A stretch of DNA of 64,000 nt, from positions 1 to 64,000 of the forward strand of contig NZ_CAMFQO010000001.1 of assembly GCF_945980375.1 (NCBI RefSeq). Reading direction: 5' to 3'. The notes under the pieces were generated by a model. The model did no database searches, had not been told where the DNA came from, and saw only the letters and a program-made list of their open reading frames with translations. How positions within the stretch are numbered: the stretch's first letter is position 1; each line of letters begins with the position of its first letter. The DNA comes from an uncultured Eubacterium sp. (GTDB taxonomy: Bacteria > Bacillota > Clostridia > Oscillospirales > Acutalibacteraceae). The position numbers and the translations under genes are program-made. Below are positions 35,730-44,638 of the stretch, in pieces.

Positions 35730-35997
35730 TTGTCAATACCTCACCTTCAGGATTATACACTATCTTTACGTACGCGCTTACACTTGGGGCTCCTGCCTTG
35801 ATTGCTACCTTTTGGCAGTTAGCAACAATTTCCATAAGCTCGTCGTAGCTTTCGCCCTCGATAGTTGTTTCAAACGGACCGACATAACAGTTGAGCCCTG
35901 TTGACTTAATGTAGGCAATAACCTCATCAACAATACGGATGAGCTCGTCCTCATTCGGTACACTTGGTAAAACCTGAATCGCAACACTTGCTTTCAT
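35698..35997 (-). CDS. MTH1187/YkoF-family thiamine-binding protein
   Basis: 99 aa, the normal length of a single-domain MTH1187 (DUF77) protein: MKASVAIQVLPSVP at the start, GLNCYVGPFETTIEGESYDELMEIVANCQ, and VSAYVKIVY. Relatives bind thiamine or its pyrimidine part in the cytoplasm. First gene after the TPP riboswitch, which supports that ligand. Confidence 0.87.
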   Translation of the reverse strand: MKASVAIQVLPSVPNEDELIRIVDEVIAYIKSTGLNCYVGPFETTIEGESYDELMEIVANCQKVAIKAGAPSVSAYVKIVYNPEGEVLTIDKKVAKHHQ

Positions 35998-36034
35998 AAT
36001 TTACTCTCCCTTTCTTAAAATTCTTGATAAGTCA

Positions 36035-36064
36035 AGAAAAAAGCACCGACATAAAATCGGTGCT
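36035..36064 (-). terminator. Riboswitch-controlled terminator
   Basis: Minus strand AGCACCGA pairs with TCGGTGCT and is followed by six T residues, directly downstream of the TPP aptamer and before the thiamine-binding gene. TPP binding should favour it. Confidence 0.85.
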
Positions 36065-36077
36065 GAAAATTTTTATA

Positions 36078-36166
36078 TCTCGTCTTCCTACGCTCGCATT
36101 ACCGAACAGGTTAGAAGGGTATAATCTCAGCCAAGATTGAATAATCAATCAGCACCCCTGACTTAT
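36078..36166 (-). ncRNA. TPP (THI-box) riboswitch
   Basis: The minus strand shows the conserved thi elements in order: GTCAGGGGTGC, GGCTGAGATTATACCC, AACCTGTTCGGTAATGCGAG and CGTAGGAAGAC. GTC/GAC close the P1 stem. The terminator at 36035-36064 is the expression platform. It controls the MTH1187-thiXYZ operon. Confidence 0.93.
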
Positions 36167-36203
36167 TAAGTTGAATGTATAATACCACTATTCAATCCAT
36201 ATG

Positions 36204-37595
36204 TCAATGGAGTTGCGGAATAAATGCAGTTGCAATGCCGAAATAAACCAAAAGCGATACAGCATCAACTATTGTTGTAATAAAGGGAGACGACATAACC
36301 GCAGGGTCAAAGCCAACCTTCTTTGCAAGCATCGGCAGTGAACATCCGATAAACTTTGCAAACACAATTTCTATAACAAGGGTTGTGCATATTGCAAGGT
36401 CAACCATAAATGTGATTTCATCGTTATGGAACATAGTTTTATCAACGATCCAAATCTTTGCAAAGTTGACAACGGCAAGAGCGCTGCCGCACATAAGCCC
36501 CACTCTGATTTCCTTCCAGATAACCTTAAAGTAATCCTTAAAGGTTACCTCGCCCAAGCTCATTGCACGAATAACCGTTACACTTGCCTGACCGCCGGAA
36601 TTTCCGCCTGTATCCATAAGCATTGGAATGAAAGCCGTAAGAATAGTCAGCGAGGAAAGCTTGTCCTCAAAGCCCGTAATGATTGAGCCGGTAAACGTGG
36701 CGGAAATCATAAGGAGCAAAAGCCATGGAAAACGGGATTTCCATGTTTCAAGAACAGATGTTTTAAGATATGTTTTTTCCGTCGGGAGCATAGCGTTCAT
36801 CTTTTGGAGGTCTTCTGTGTTCTCCTCCTGGATAACGTCGATAGCATCGTCGACGGTGATGATGCCGACAAGCCTGCTTTCCATATCAACAACAGGCAAA
36901 GCAAGGAAATTATACTTGTCAAACAGTTGAGTAGCAAGCTCCTGGTCATCAAGGGTGTTGAGCGATATGGTGTTAGTCTCCATAAAATCGCCTATAACAT
37001 CCTCATAATCGTGGAGCAAAAGTTCCTTTACGGTTGTAACACCGATAAGCTTTCGGGAGCTGTCACAGACATAGCATGTGTAAATTGTTTCCTTATCAAC
37101 ACCGGTACGTCTTATTCTTTTGAACGCATCCTCAACCGTCATATCCTTTTTGAGATCTACAAACTCCGGTGTCATAATGGAACCGGCAGAGTCCTCTGGA
37201 TACTTAAGAAGAGCATTGATAGACTCTCTCATTTCGCTGTCGGCATTTTTAAGAATTCTCTTAACTACCGTAGCAGGCATTTCCTCAACAACGTCTACGG
37301 CGTCGTCAATATAAAGCTCATCAAGGACCTCCTTAAGCTCGGTATCCGAAAATGCGTGAATAAGGGATTCCTGAGTGTCGCTGTCAAGCTCAACAAAGGT
37401 TTCGGCGGCCTCCTCCTTGGCTAACAGCCTAAACAAAAGCAATCGCTGACTCGGTGTAACCTCATCAAGCACACTCGCAATATCAGCCGGATTCATTTGC
37501 GAAAGCAAGCCCTTTAGAGTTGAAAACTCTTTTTTTTCGTACAATGATTGGATTTTCTCAATAATCTCCTCCTGAGTGAGTTCAAGAATATCCAT
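36204..37595 (-). CDS. mgtE: MgtE-type magnesium transporter
   Basis: 463 aa from ATG 37593-37595; the seven-codon upstream TTG extension lacks a better site. N-terminal MgtE_N superhelical domain (residues 1-125), tandem CBS domains (about 130-255: SIMTPEFVDLKKDMTVEDAFKRIRRTG, LVGIITVDDAIDVI) and a C-terminal five-span channel domain with MLMDTGGNSGGQASVTVIRAMSLGE, the family hallmark. The N and CBS domains gate the channel by sensing cytoplasmic Mg2+. Confidence 0.95.
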   Translation of the reverse strand: MDILELTQEEIIEKIQSLYEKKEFSTLKGLLSQMNPADIASVLDEVTPSQRLLLFRLLAKEEAAETFVELDSDTQESLIHAFSDTELKEVLDELYIDDAVDVVEEMPATVVKRILKNADSEMRESINALLKYPEDSAGSIMTPEFVDLKKDMTVEDAFKRIRRTGVDKETIYTCYVCDSSRKLIGVTTVKELLLHDYEDVIGDFMETNTISLNTLDDQELATQLFDKYNFLALPVVDMESRLVGIITVDDAIDVIQEENTEDLQKMNAMLPTEKTYLKTSVLETWKSRFPWLLLLMISATFTGSIITGFEDKLSSLTILTAFIPMLMDTGGNSGGQASVTVIRAMSLGEVTFKDYFKVIWKEIRVGLMCGSALAVVNFAKIWIVDKTMFHNDEITFMVDLAICTTLVIEIVFAKFIGCSLPMLAKKVGFDPAVMSSPFITTIVDAVSLLVYFGIATAFIPQLH

Positions 37596-37625
37596 ATTAA
37601 TCACCGCCTTTACCAAATGTTGTTA

Positions 37626-38504
37626 TTATTTCCCGTCGAGCTCTTCCTCCTCGGTTGAATCAAAGAACTCGACCTCGTCGTCATCCTGTGCCTTAACAGC
37701 AACTCGCTTTAATATTGCAATGCCGATTGCCAGCACAATTATTCCGCCCAAGGCACAGCATACAATAACCCTAAATTCAGGTGAATAATGAAAAACCTCA
37801 CCCTTAATCAGCTCCTCGTAGGTACTGTTATGAAGCGCCTCCTGAAGCTCCTTTGAGGTAAGCTCGAGCCTTTTAACCTCAAAGCTGTATACCTTTACCG
37901 TTGAATCGGATGCAATAACGGTTGCATCAATCACGGGATTTTGCTCGGTTGTCATTTTTATTGAGTGAGGAATATCGCAGGTTGCGCCCAAATCCTCGGG
38001 CACAGCGGTAAGCCTCAGCTCTGTCAAATCACTCGGAATGTAAAGCTGATAGGTTGTCAGCTCATTATTCAAATCGGGATAAACATAACCAAGCTCGCAA
38101 TCAAGCTGCATAAGATTATTATTTGAGCTTCGCTTTATTTCAAAATTCTCATACTCAAATTCAAAAAAGTAATTAGCAGACAGAGTATCGTTTTTAACCT
38201 CTACATTAATACCGTTTTCTCCGTCAACCTTATTATATGTCACAAAAATCTCCGCACCCTTTGATACCTCATAATTTTTCAATGTTGGGGTTGGTGCGCC
38301 GTTTTCCACAATCAATTCGTAGTAAAATTCGGTTGGCAAAAATTCTCCGTCAAGCCTCGCATTATTAAACTCGATTGATTGCAGTGTTGGTGCGTTAATT
38401 GTTTTGGTCTGTGGCTTCTTTTCCTGCTTTGCAAAAGCATTAAACGGAAGAAGCAATGCGAGCATTAAGCAGGAACAGACAAAAGCCTTGGCAGTTTTTT
38501 TCAT
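37626..38504 (-). CDS. Secreted, C-terminally membrane-anchored protein with cadherin-like beta-sandwich domain
   Basis: 292 aa from ATG 38502-38504 behind AGGAGAAAC. Signal peptide at residues 1-25. A cadherin-like beta-sandwich type segment follows (TLQSIEFNNARLDGEFLPTEFYYELIVENGAPTPTLKNYEVSKGAEIFVTYN), a second beta region, a membrane span at about 243-262 (VIVCCALGGIIVLAIGIAIL) and an acidic cytoplasmic tail (DDDEVEFFDSTEEEELDGK). Cotranscribed after the DUF4015 gene. Function unknown, probably envelope-related. Confidence 0.7.
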   Translation of the reverse strand: MKKTAKAFVCSCLMLALLLPFNAFAKQEKKPQTKTINAPTLQSIEFNNARLDGEFLPTEFYYELIVENGAPTPTLKNYEVSKGAEIFVTYNKVDGENGINVEVKNDTLSANYFFEFEYENFEIKRSSNNNLMQLDCELGYVYPDLNNELTTYQLYIPSDLTELRLTAVPEDLGATCDIPHSIKMTTEQNPVIDATVIASDSTVKVYSFEVKRLELTSKELQEALHNSTYEELIKGEVFHYSPEFRVIVCCALGGIIVLAIGIAILKRVAVKAQDDDEVEFFDSTEEEELDGK

Positions 38505-38521
38505 AGTTTCTCCTTTGAAAA

Positions 38522-39613
38522 TCATTGTGCAACAAAATACCTTGATACACCTGCGTTGGCAAGATGACTGCAAACACGCGCGGTATCAAGCTTGGTTGAT
38601 ACACGGTAAACCTGATTGTCATTTATCTTTTCAAATTCCTTAATTTGACTGTCTATTGCAGAGTTGGTAATTTTTCCGCTTTCGGCATCCATTCCGCTGA
38701 CAGAGGCTTTAACCTCGCTTAACAGCTTAACCTGTGAATCAAGGTCATTGAGCAATTTTTTTGACAAAGACTCAAAGCCGTCGTCATATTTTTCGGCTAC
38801 ATCGTCAGGCAGGTCGTATCCGTAAAGAATGAAAACCTGAACTCCGTAGCCCTTAAGCTCGCGGATAATATCCAAAATATAGTTATAAGCCTGTGGACTG
38901 TTTGGGTTTAGATAGCTGTTACCGTCGCTGTCCTTATACGGCTTTTGATTTTTCAAAACAGCATAGCTGTTATCCTGTGCAGGAAGGACATTATCCTTAT
39001 AACAGCAAATTCTTGCAACAGGCATAATGTCATTTGATATAAGCTGTTTTATTGATCCCTCTGTGTCGCTGCCCACATTACTTATTGCACCAAAGGTGTC
39101 AATGGTAGCAAGCGATGATGAATAGCCTATCGTTCCATCCTCTCGCTTTGCATCAAACACAATGCTGTTGCACTCAAGGCTATGTGCATCATTTATAACA
39201 GAGGCAAGCATAGTTGAATTGTCAAGGCTTATTGACTGTGCCGTTACGGCAGACATTTCGATGTTCATCTGTGCAATTACATTGCCCTGCGATGATCCAT
39301 TTTGAATAAGCATCTCGGCAGGCTTTGCCTGTCTTATCATATGAATATCCATTACCGTATATCCGCAAAACAACAAAGCCACGGTGAGCACGCAGGCAAG
39401 CGAAGCCTTAATTGCCTTTATTCTGTTTTCTTTTTTACGCTTTGCTTTATACTGCCTTGCGCGTCGCTCGTCGCTGTACTTATTTGAACCGGCACCGTCC
39501 TCGTTATACTTATCTGCAAAATCAATAGGCCTGCCCTTTGGCTCCTCGGTCCAACGCTCGTTGCGATGCTCATTAGTATAAAACCTATGCTGTTTGTCTT
39601 GCTTTTTTCTCAT
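38522..39613 (-). CDS. DUF4015 putative glycoside hydrolase-like membrane protein
   Basis: 363 aa with a basic N-terminal cytoplasmic part, a membrane span at about residues 68-88 and an external domain. The external domain resembles the DUF4015 TIM-barrel family: LDNSTMLASVINDAHSLECNSIVFDAKREDGTIGYSS, IKQLISNDIMPVARICCYKDNVLPAQ and YLNPNSPQAYNYILDIIRELKGYGVQVFILYGYDLP. The usual DYVRFP-like end of these proteins is not obvious (YGYDLP occurs instead), so catalytic competence is uncertain. It starts 5 bp after rpe ends. Confidence 0.68.
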   Translation of the reverse strand: MRKKQDKQHRFYTNEHRNERWTEEPKGRPIDFADKYNEDGAGSNKYSDERRARQYKAKRKKENRIKAIKASLACVLTVALLFCGYTVMDIHMIRQAKPAEMLIQNGSSQGNVIAQMNIEMSAVTAQSISLDNSTMLASVINDAHSLECNSIVFDAKREDGTIGYSSSLATIDTFGAISNVGSDTEGSIKQLISNDIMPVARICCYKDNVLPAQDNSYAVLKNQKPYKDSDGNSYLNPNSPQAYNYILDIIRELKGYGVQVFILYGYDLPDDVAEKYDDGFESLSKKLLNDLDSQVKLLSEVKASVSGMDAESGKITNSAIDSQIKEFEKINDNQVYRVSTKLDTARVCSHLANAGVSRYFVAQ

Positions 39614-39618
39614 AAGTC

Positions 39619-40272
39619 CTACTGTGCGTCAGCCGCATTTTGCTTAAGCAGTGCGATTGTTTGTGCCGGGTTTTCGCTTTTGAATACGGCAGAGCCGGCA
39701 ACAAAAACATTTGCTCCTGCCCTTGACGCAATTTTAATTGTTTCGGGATTAATTCCGCCGTCAACCTCAATGTCAATATCAGGATTGATTTTGCGTATTG
39801 CCTCAATTTTAGGCATTGTTGATTCCATAAAGCTTTGACCGCCGAAGCCGGGCTCAACAGTCATAACAAGCACCATTGAAAGCTTGTCCAAATACTTAAC
39901 AACATCATCAACGGGTGTTGCAGGCTTGATAGCCAAGGCAGGCTTTTTGCCAAGTGAAATAATCTTATCAACGGTTTTTTCAACATCACTGTCACACTCT
40001 GTGTGAAAACAGATAATGTCCGCACCTGCATTTGCAAAATCCTCAACATAATCAAGAGGATTGCTGATCATCAAATGCACATCAAAGGGAACGTTGCACA
40101 CCTTTTTTATGGAGGCAACAACAGGTGCACCGATAGAAATGTTAGGTACAAAATGGCCGTCCATTACATCAACATGAATAAGATCAGAGGTTGATATTCT
40201 GTCAAGCTCCGATTGAAGATTTGCATAATCACTCGCCAAAATTGACGGAGAAATTTTTATATTATTATTCAT
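39619..40272 (-). CDS. rpe: Ribulose-phosphate 3-epimerase
   Basis: 217 aa from ATG 40270-40272 (GGAG 11 nt upstream). TIM-barrel motifs: ISPSILASDYANL, DLIHVDVMDGHFVPNISIGAPVV, DVHLMISNP, MVLVMTVEPGFGGQSFM and EVDGGINPETI. Converts ribulose-5-P to xylulose-5-P in the pentose phosphate pathway. In many Firmicutes rpe sits beside rsgA and thiN, but here it leads an operon with two envelope-type genes. Confidence 0.95.
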   Translation of the reverse strand: MNNNIKISPSILASDYANLQSELDRISTSDLIHVDVMDGHFVPNISIGAPVVASIKKVCNVPFDVHLMISNPLDYVEDFANAGADIICFHTECDSDVEKTVDKIISLGKKPALAIKPATPVDDVVKYLDKLSMVLVMTVEPGFGGQSFMESTMPKIEAIRKINPDIDIEVDGGINPETIKIASRAGANVFVAGSAVFKSENPAQTIALLKQNAADAQ

Positions 40273-40325
40273 AGGTAACACTACTCCACTATTATAATTC
40301 TACTTATTATAGCATTATAAATATA

Positions 40326-40354
40326 AAAAGTCCAGCAAATGCCGGACTTTTTTC
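40326..40354. terminator. Terminator after the GH36 gene
   Basis: AAAAGTCC and GGACTTTT pair over about ten bases with T-runs on both strands. It lies just past the stop codon of the minus-strand GH36 gene. Confidence 0.7.
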
Positions 40355-40357
40355 TTT

Positions 40358-42004
40358 TTATTCGCTGTAAATTGAGCCGTCGGTAACACAGAAGCCGAGT
40401 GTATGCGCCTCGCCGTTTTGAACATAATCAATAAACAGCTTGTCATTAGTTTCATTTATTGCAACAATGTGAGCGTCATCGGTCAAGGTGTCGTTAAATA
40501 TTGCGAGCTGTTCATCGTCATAATCATCAACATTATCACTGACAAACAGTACCTCACCGAAAAGCTTAATAAACTTTGCAAGCACTCTTTGCTGCTGTGG
40601 GGTAAAATGAATATTGGTTTTTCTGAGCAAAAACACATCGGGGTCACACAAAAAAGCTCTTTTGTTAAGGCATCTGCGATACACACTGTTGTGTATTGCG
40701 TTTGGTGTGGAAACGTCCTCTCTGTGCATATTTTTTCTGATTAAGCTATGCTTCCAGCCGAGTGACATATCTGCACCGATACGCATATATTCCACCTTGC
40801 CGAAGCACGGCATTTGCTGAACGCCGCAGCCTAAAATTTGCTTATCACCCACGCACTCACGCAAAAAATCTATTGACTCATACGCAAGCTGTCCCCTTGT
40901 TTTATTGTGCATTGGAACTACCGCAGTTGCATAAAGAAAATCAAGCTTTACCAAATCAAAGCCCCATTGATTAAGTACAACATCAAACACGCCCTTGATA
41001 TAATCCCTTGCCTGCTGATTATCTATATCAAGCGGATAAAAGCCACCCCAATTTGCACCGACGATAACGGGCTTACCTTTTTTATTTTTAACAAGCCAAT
41101 CGGGATGCTCTTCGGCAATTTTTGATCCTCTTTGAGCACCGAACGGAGCAAGCCATATGCCTGCCTTAAGCCCTTTTTCGTGGATTTTGTCGGCGACAGG
41201 CTTCATACCGTTTGGAAATTTTTTCTTGTCTATTGAAAGCCAATCACCCACAGCCGTTTGGTATCCGTCATCAATCTGAAAGGTGTTTACCAAATCCGAC
41301 CTTTTACCGATAGCCTCAAGGTCACGAAGAATAATATCCTCACTGATATTTTGATAATAATTGTACCACGATGTGTAGCCTTTGATTTTTCTGTCGGTTA
41401 AAGGCTTTATGTTCATTGCATCAAAATATCTGTCAAAAACAGCGTCATACTCGCCATTGTCAAAATACAAATCAAGGAGCTCATAAGGCTCGTTGATAGT
41501 AATACCCTCAACATCCTTTGAATATCTCAATGTATTTTTATTCATATCGGCGTAAATAATTGTATATCCCGTTCTGTCATTGAGCGAGCCGAAAAGGTCA
41601 ATACTTTTTCCGTCGCGTACGTATGCAAAAGATATTGAGTGGAAAACGCCGTATTCCTTTGGCTGATCAACAAAGGTGTAGTCGCCGACAAGATTAATAC
41701 CAAATGGACTTTTTCCGAAAATGCCCCTTCCTATCAATCCCTCGTCGGCCATCATTTCGCCTTTGGCAAATTCCTTGGTGTCCGTCCACGACTGAAATCC
41801 GTTGGCAAAAAACCTCTTATCACCCGAGAAATCGTATGCTCTTTCCAAATAAAAGGAAATGTCGCTTATGGCTTTCTTGGGAATAACCGTTAGCTTTAGC
41901 CCATTTGCATTTTGCTGTAAATCAAATGCCACATCATCATTTTGGCAGTCAACGGTCTTTTTTTGATTGTCTGCCTTGTATGTAAAACTAAGCCTGTAAT
42001 TCAT
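40358..42004 (-). CDS. Alpha-galactosidase-type glycoside hydrolase, GH36-like
   Basis: 548 aa, shorter than classical 700-aa GH36 enzymes. N-terminal beta domain to about residue 200. The catalytic barrel has GYTSWYNYYQNISEDIILRDL, FQIDDGYQTAVGDW, KAGIWLAPFGAQRGS, the nucleophile Asp in DLVKLDFLYA and the probable acid/base Asp in MRIGADMSLGW. No signal peptide, so cytoplasmic. It would release alpha-galactosyl residues from imported oligosaccharides. Exact specificity is not set by sequence alone. Confidence 0.87.
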   Translation of the reverse strand: MNYRLSFTYKADNQKKTVDCQNDDVAFDLQQNANGLKLTVIPKKAISDISFYLERAYDFSGDKRFFANGFQSWTDTKEFAKGEMMADEGLIGRGIFGKSPFGINLVGDYTFVDQPKEYGVFHSISFAYVRDGKSIDLFGSLNDRTGYTIIYADMNKNTLRYSKDVEGITINEPYELLDLYFDNGEYDAVFDRYFDAMNIKPLTDRKIKGYTSWYNYYQNISEDIILRDLEAIGKRSDLVNTFQIDDGYQTAVGDWLSIDKKKFPNGMKPVADKIHEKGLKAGIWLAPFGAQRGSKIAEEHPDWLVKNKKGKPVIVGANWGGFYPLDIDNQQARDYIKGVFDVVLNQWGFDLVKLDFLYATAVVPMHNKTRGQLAYESIDFLRECVGDKQILGCGVQQMPCFGKVEYMRIGADMSLGWKHSLIRKNMHREDVSTPNAIHNSVYRRCLNKRAFLCDPDVFLLRKTNIHFTPQQQRVLAKFIKLFGEVLFVSDNVDDYDDEQLAIFNDTLTDDAHIVAINETNDKLFIDYVQNGEAHTLGFCVTDGSIYSE

Positions 42005-42081
42005 ATGGTAACCTCATAATAAAAATATAGTAACAGATCAAATCTGCTACTATATTATCATAGCTGTAATTTCTTTTCAAG

Positions 42082-42840
42082 TTAGAACTTTTCAAGCGAG
42101 CTTGCAAGGAATGCCTTTGTTTTTTCGCTTTTAGGATTATCGTAAATCTGCTGCGGTGTGCCGATTTCCTCAACAACACCGTCCGCCATAAACATTATCC
42201 TGTCCGATACATTTTTTGCAAATTCCATTTCGTGAGTAACAACAATCATGGTGCTGCCCTCATCCTTTAGGTTTTTGATAACTCGCAGCACCTCGCCGGT
42301 AAGCTCAGGATCGAGAGCCGATGTAGGCTCATCAAAGCACAAAATGTCCGGATTGAGCATAAGCGCTCTTGCAATAGCAACCCTCTGCTTCTGTCCGCCC
42401 GAAAGCTGACACGGGTAGTAATCTATTTTATCCGACAACCCTACTCTTGCAACAATCTCTCTTGCCTGTTTTTCAAGCGCCTCTTTGCCTGCAAGATTCA
42501 TCAATGAAGGGGCAAGCGTAAGATTTTTAAGCACGCTGTACTGCGGAAAAAGATTGAAATCCTGAAAGACAAGTCCAAAATGCATACGCTTTTGCCTTAG
42601 CGCCTTATCCTTGATTTTTTTGTCCTTTTCACCGTCATATATCACTTCGCCGTTTACCGAAATTATACCATTGTCGGCAAATTCCAAAAAGTTTATGCAA
42701 CGCAAAAGTGTTGTTTTGCCCGAGCCCGACGAGCCGATTACAGAGAGTACCTCGCCTTTTTCAAGCTCGAAATCAATACCCTTGAGAACCTCTGTTTTTC
42801 CAAAGGATTTTTTTATTCCCTTTACCTCTAACAAAGCCAA
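42082..42840 (-). CDS. Polar amino acid ABC importer, ATPase (system 1)
   Basis: 252 aa. Walker [11 protein letters not shown]-loop [22 protein letters not shown], signature [15 protein letters not shown], Walker [16 protein letters not shown]-loop IVVTHEM. The QxFNLFP...TLAP pattern is typical of the GlnQ/HisP family. Third gene of a binding protein-permease-ATPase operon, 12 bp after the permease. Confidence 0.93.
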   Translation of the reverse strand: MALLEVKGIKKSFGKTEVLKGIDFELEKGEVLSVIGSSGSGKTTLLRCINFLEFADNGIISVNGEVIYDGEKDKKIKDKALRQKRMHFGLVFQDFNLFPQYSVLKNLTLAPSLMNLAGKEALEKQAREIVARVGLSDKIDYYPCQLSGGQKQRVAIARALMLNPDILCFDEPTSALDPELTGEVLRVIKNLKDEGSTMIVVTHEMEFAKNVSDRIMFMADGVVEEIGTPQQIYDNPKSEKTKAFLASSLEKF

Positions 42841-42852
42841 AGCAATCCCTCC

Positions 42853-43497
42853 TTACGCCTCAAAATAGCTCATCTTTTTCTCTGCCCAATGGAAAACGAG
42901 AGTAAGTATTCCGCAAAAGGCAAGATAGAATACGGCAGTGTAGAACAACGGCCATATAAGGCCTGCCGATTTGATAAAGCTTTGTCCCATAAAGATTATC
43001 TCGTACACCGCAATAATTCTTGCAAGCGATGTATCCTTAACCAATGTAATGATTTCATTGCTCATAGGAGGAACAATTCTTTTGATAACCTGAAGAAGAG
43101 TAACCTTAAAGAAGATTTGGCTTTTGCTCATACCAAGCACCAAGCCTGCCTCCTTCTGTCCCTTTGGTATGGACTCGATACCTCCGCGATAAATCTCGCA
43201 AAAATAGCAGGAATAGTTGATTACAAAGGCAACTATAACCGCGTTAAACCGTTCCATCAAATCCCAATTAAATATTAATCCCGGGCCGAAATATACGATA
43301 ATCAGCTGAAGCATAAGTGGCGTTCCTCTGATAATCCATATAAACACCTTTGTTATAAGCTTTAACGGCTTAAACTTTGACATAGAGAAAAAGCTGAGCA
43401 CAAGCCCCAACGGTAATGAAAACACAAGGGTTAATGCAAAAATCTTGAGTGTTTCCGCAAAGCCTTTAAGTAATTCAAGTGTAACTGTCCAAAACAT
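42853..43497 (-). CDS. Polar amino acid ABC importer, permease (system 1)
   Basis: 214 aa from ATG 43495-43497 behind TTAGGAGA; the open frame reaches 11 codons further. HisM/GlnP-family features: ELLKGFAETLKIFALTLVFSLPLG, IIRGTPLMLQLIIVYFG and the EAA loop IYRGGIESIPKGQKEAGLVLGMSKSQIFFKVTLLQVIKRIVPPMSNEII. Five membrane spans. Confidence 0.92.
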   Translation of the reverse strand: MFWTVTLELLKGFAETLKIFALTLVFSLPLGLVLSFFSMSKFKPLKLITKVFIWIIRGTPLMLQLIIVYFGPGLIFNWDLMERFNAVIVAFVINYSCYFCEIYRGGIESIPKGQKEAGLVLGMSKSQIFFKVTLLQVIKRIVPPMSNEIITLVKDTSLARIIAVYEIIFMGQSFIKSAGLIWPLFYTAVFYLAFCGILTLVFHWAEKKMSYFEA

Positions 43498-43596
43498 AAA
43501 AAATATTCTCCTAACAAGAACCTTAAACACACTACAAGGCAGCCGCCGAAATCAGCGACTGCCTGAGCAATAATTTAGTTTAGTTATTATGCAAAA

Positions 43597-44391
43597 TTAT
43601 GCAAGCTGTACATTGTACTTTTCGGCAAGCTTTTGCATTGTGCCGTCTGCCTTGAGCTCTTCAAGGCAAGAATTAACAATATCGGTCATATCACTTTCCT
43701 TGCGGAAGCTGATACCATACTGCTCGTCAACAAGTACAACAGATGCTGCAAGGTCTGCATAATCCGTGCCCTCGCCTGTCATTGCGGCAGCCATTGTTGA
43801 GTCGATAATGCAAGCGTCTGTTGAGCCTGAAGCAACCTCCAAAAGTGCATCTGACTGTGCGTTAACAGCTGTTGCGTTTAAGCCGTTATCCTCTGCCGCA
43901 CCTTGACCTGCAGAGCCGTTTTCTACTGCAAATGTAAGGTCCTTAAGGTCATCCACTGTCTTGAGCTTACCTGCAAGCTCTGCCTTTGTAACAACGATTT
44001 GCTGATTCATTGCATAAGCATTTGTTACAGATGAATTGTTCTTTACCTCGTCTGTAATTGTCATACCGTTCCAGATGCAATCAATGGAGCCTGTTTGAAG
44101 CTCAAGGAACTTGTTGTCCCAATCGATTTCTACAAACTCTGCCTTAACGCCAAGCTTTTCGGCAACAATATTTGCAAGGTCTGCATCAAAGCCAATCCAA
44201 TTACCGTTTTCGTCCTTGTAATCCATAGGAGCAAAATCTGTAATACCTACTACAAGCTTACCTGATTGAAGAATCTTTTCGGAATCGGGATGCGACCGCT
44301 TGTCACCGCCGTTGCCTGAGCATGCGGCAAAGCTAAAGCATACAGTGAGTACAGCCAAAACGACTGCGAGAACTTTTTTAATTGTTTTCAT
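43597..44391 (-). CDS. Polar amino acid-binding lipoprotein (system 1)
   Basis: 264 aa, lipoprotein signal ending FSFAACSG. SBP family 3 features: LVVGITDFAPMDYKDENGNWIGFDADLANIVAEKLGVKAEFVEIDWDNKFLELQTGSIDCIWNGMTIT. The binding-site Arg that usually follows in the FR/SF motif is recognisable late (YGISFRKES). Specificity unknown. It is first of its operon and divergent from the second importer. Confidence 0.92.
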   Translation of the reverse strand: MKTIKKVLAVVLAVLTVCFSFAACSGNGGDKRSHPDSEKILQSGKLVVGITDFAPMDYKDENGNWIGFDADLANIVAEKLGVKAEFVEIDWDNKFLELQTGSIDCIWNGMTITDEVKNNSSVTNAYAMNQQIVVTKAELAGKLKTVDDLKDLTFAVENGSAGQGAAEDNGLNATAVNAQSDALLEVASGSTDACIIDSTMAAAMTGEGTDYADLAASVVLVDEQYGISFRKESDMTDIVNSCLEELKADGTMQKLAEKYNVQLA

Positions 44392-44493
44392 AACTTCTAC
44401 CTCATATTTTTATTTTTTGTGATGGCTTCATTATACTTTATTTCTTTAGTGTTGTAAAGTGTTAATTTGATAAAATGCCGAATTTGTGAAATT

Positions 44494-44554
44494 TGCATAA
44501 ATATCATTTGAATATTAATGAATAATATGTGTATCAAAATTGTATAAATATGCA
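44494..44554. promoter_or_regulatory. Candidate ARG-box-like sites between two divergent amino acid importers
   Basis: TGCATAAATATCAT (44494-44507), TTGAATATTAATGAATAA (about 44508-44526) and TGTATAAATATGCA (44541-44554) resemble ArgR boxes (TGAATAWWWATTCA type), set in the 247-bp divergent intergenic region. Shared control of both importers by ArgR is inferred. No argR gene is in the window. Confidence 0.35.
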
Positions 44555-44638
44555 ATTAAAGTATAACTATTGCAAAAGCATTTGCGTTGTGCTATTGTGA
44601 ATACACTAAAAATGTATAAAAATAAAGGAGAAATTATT

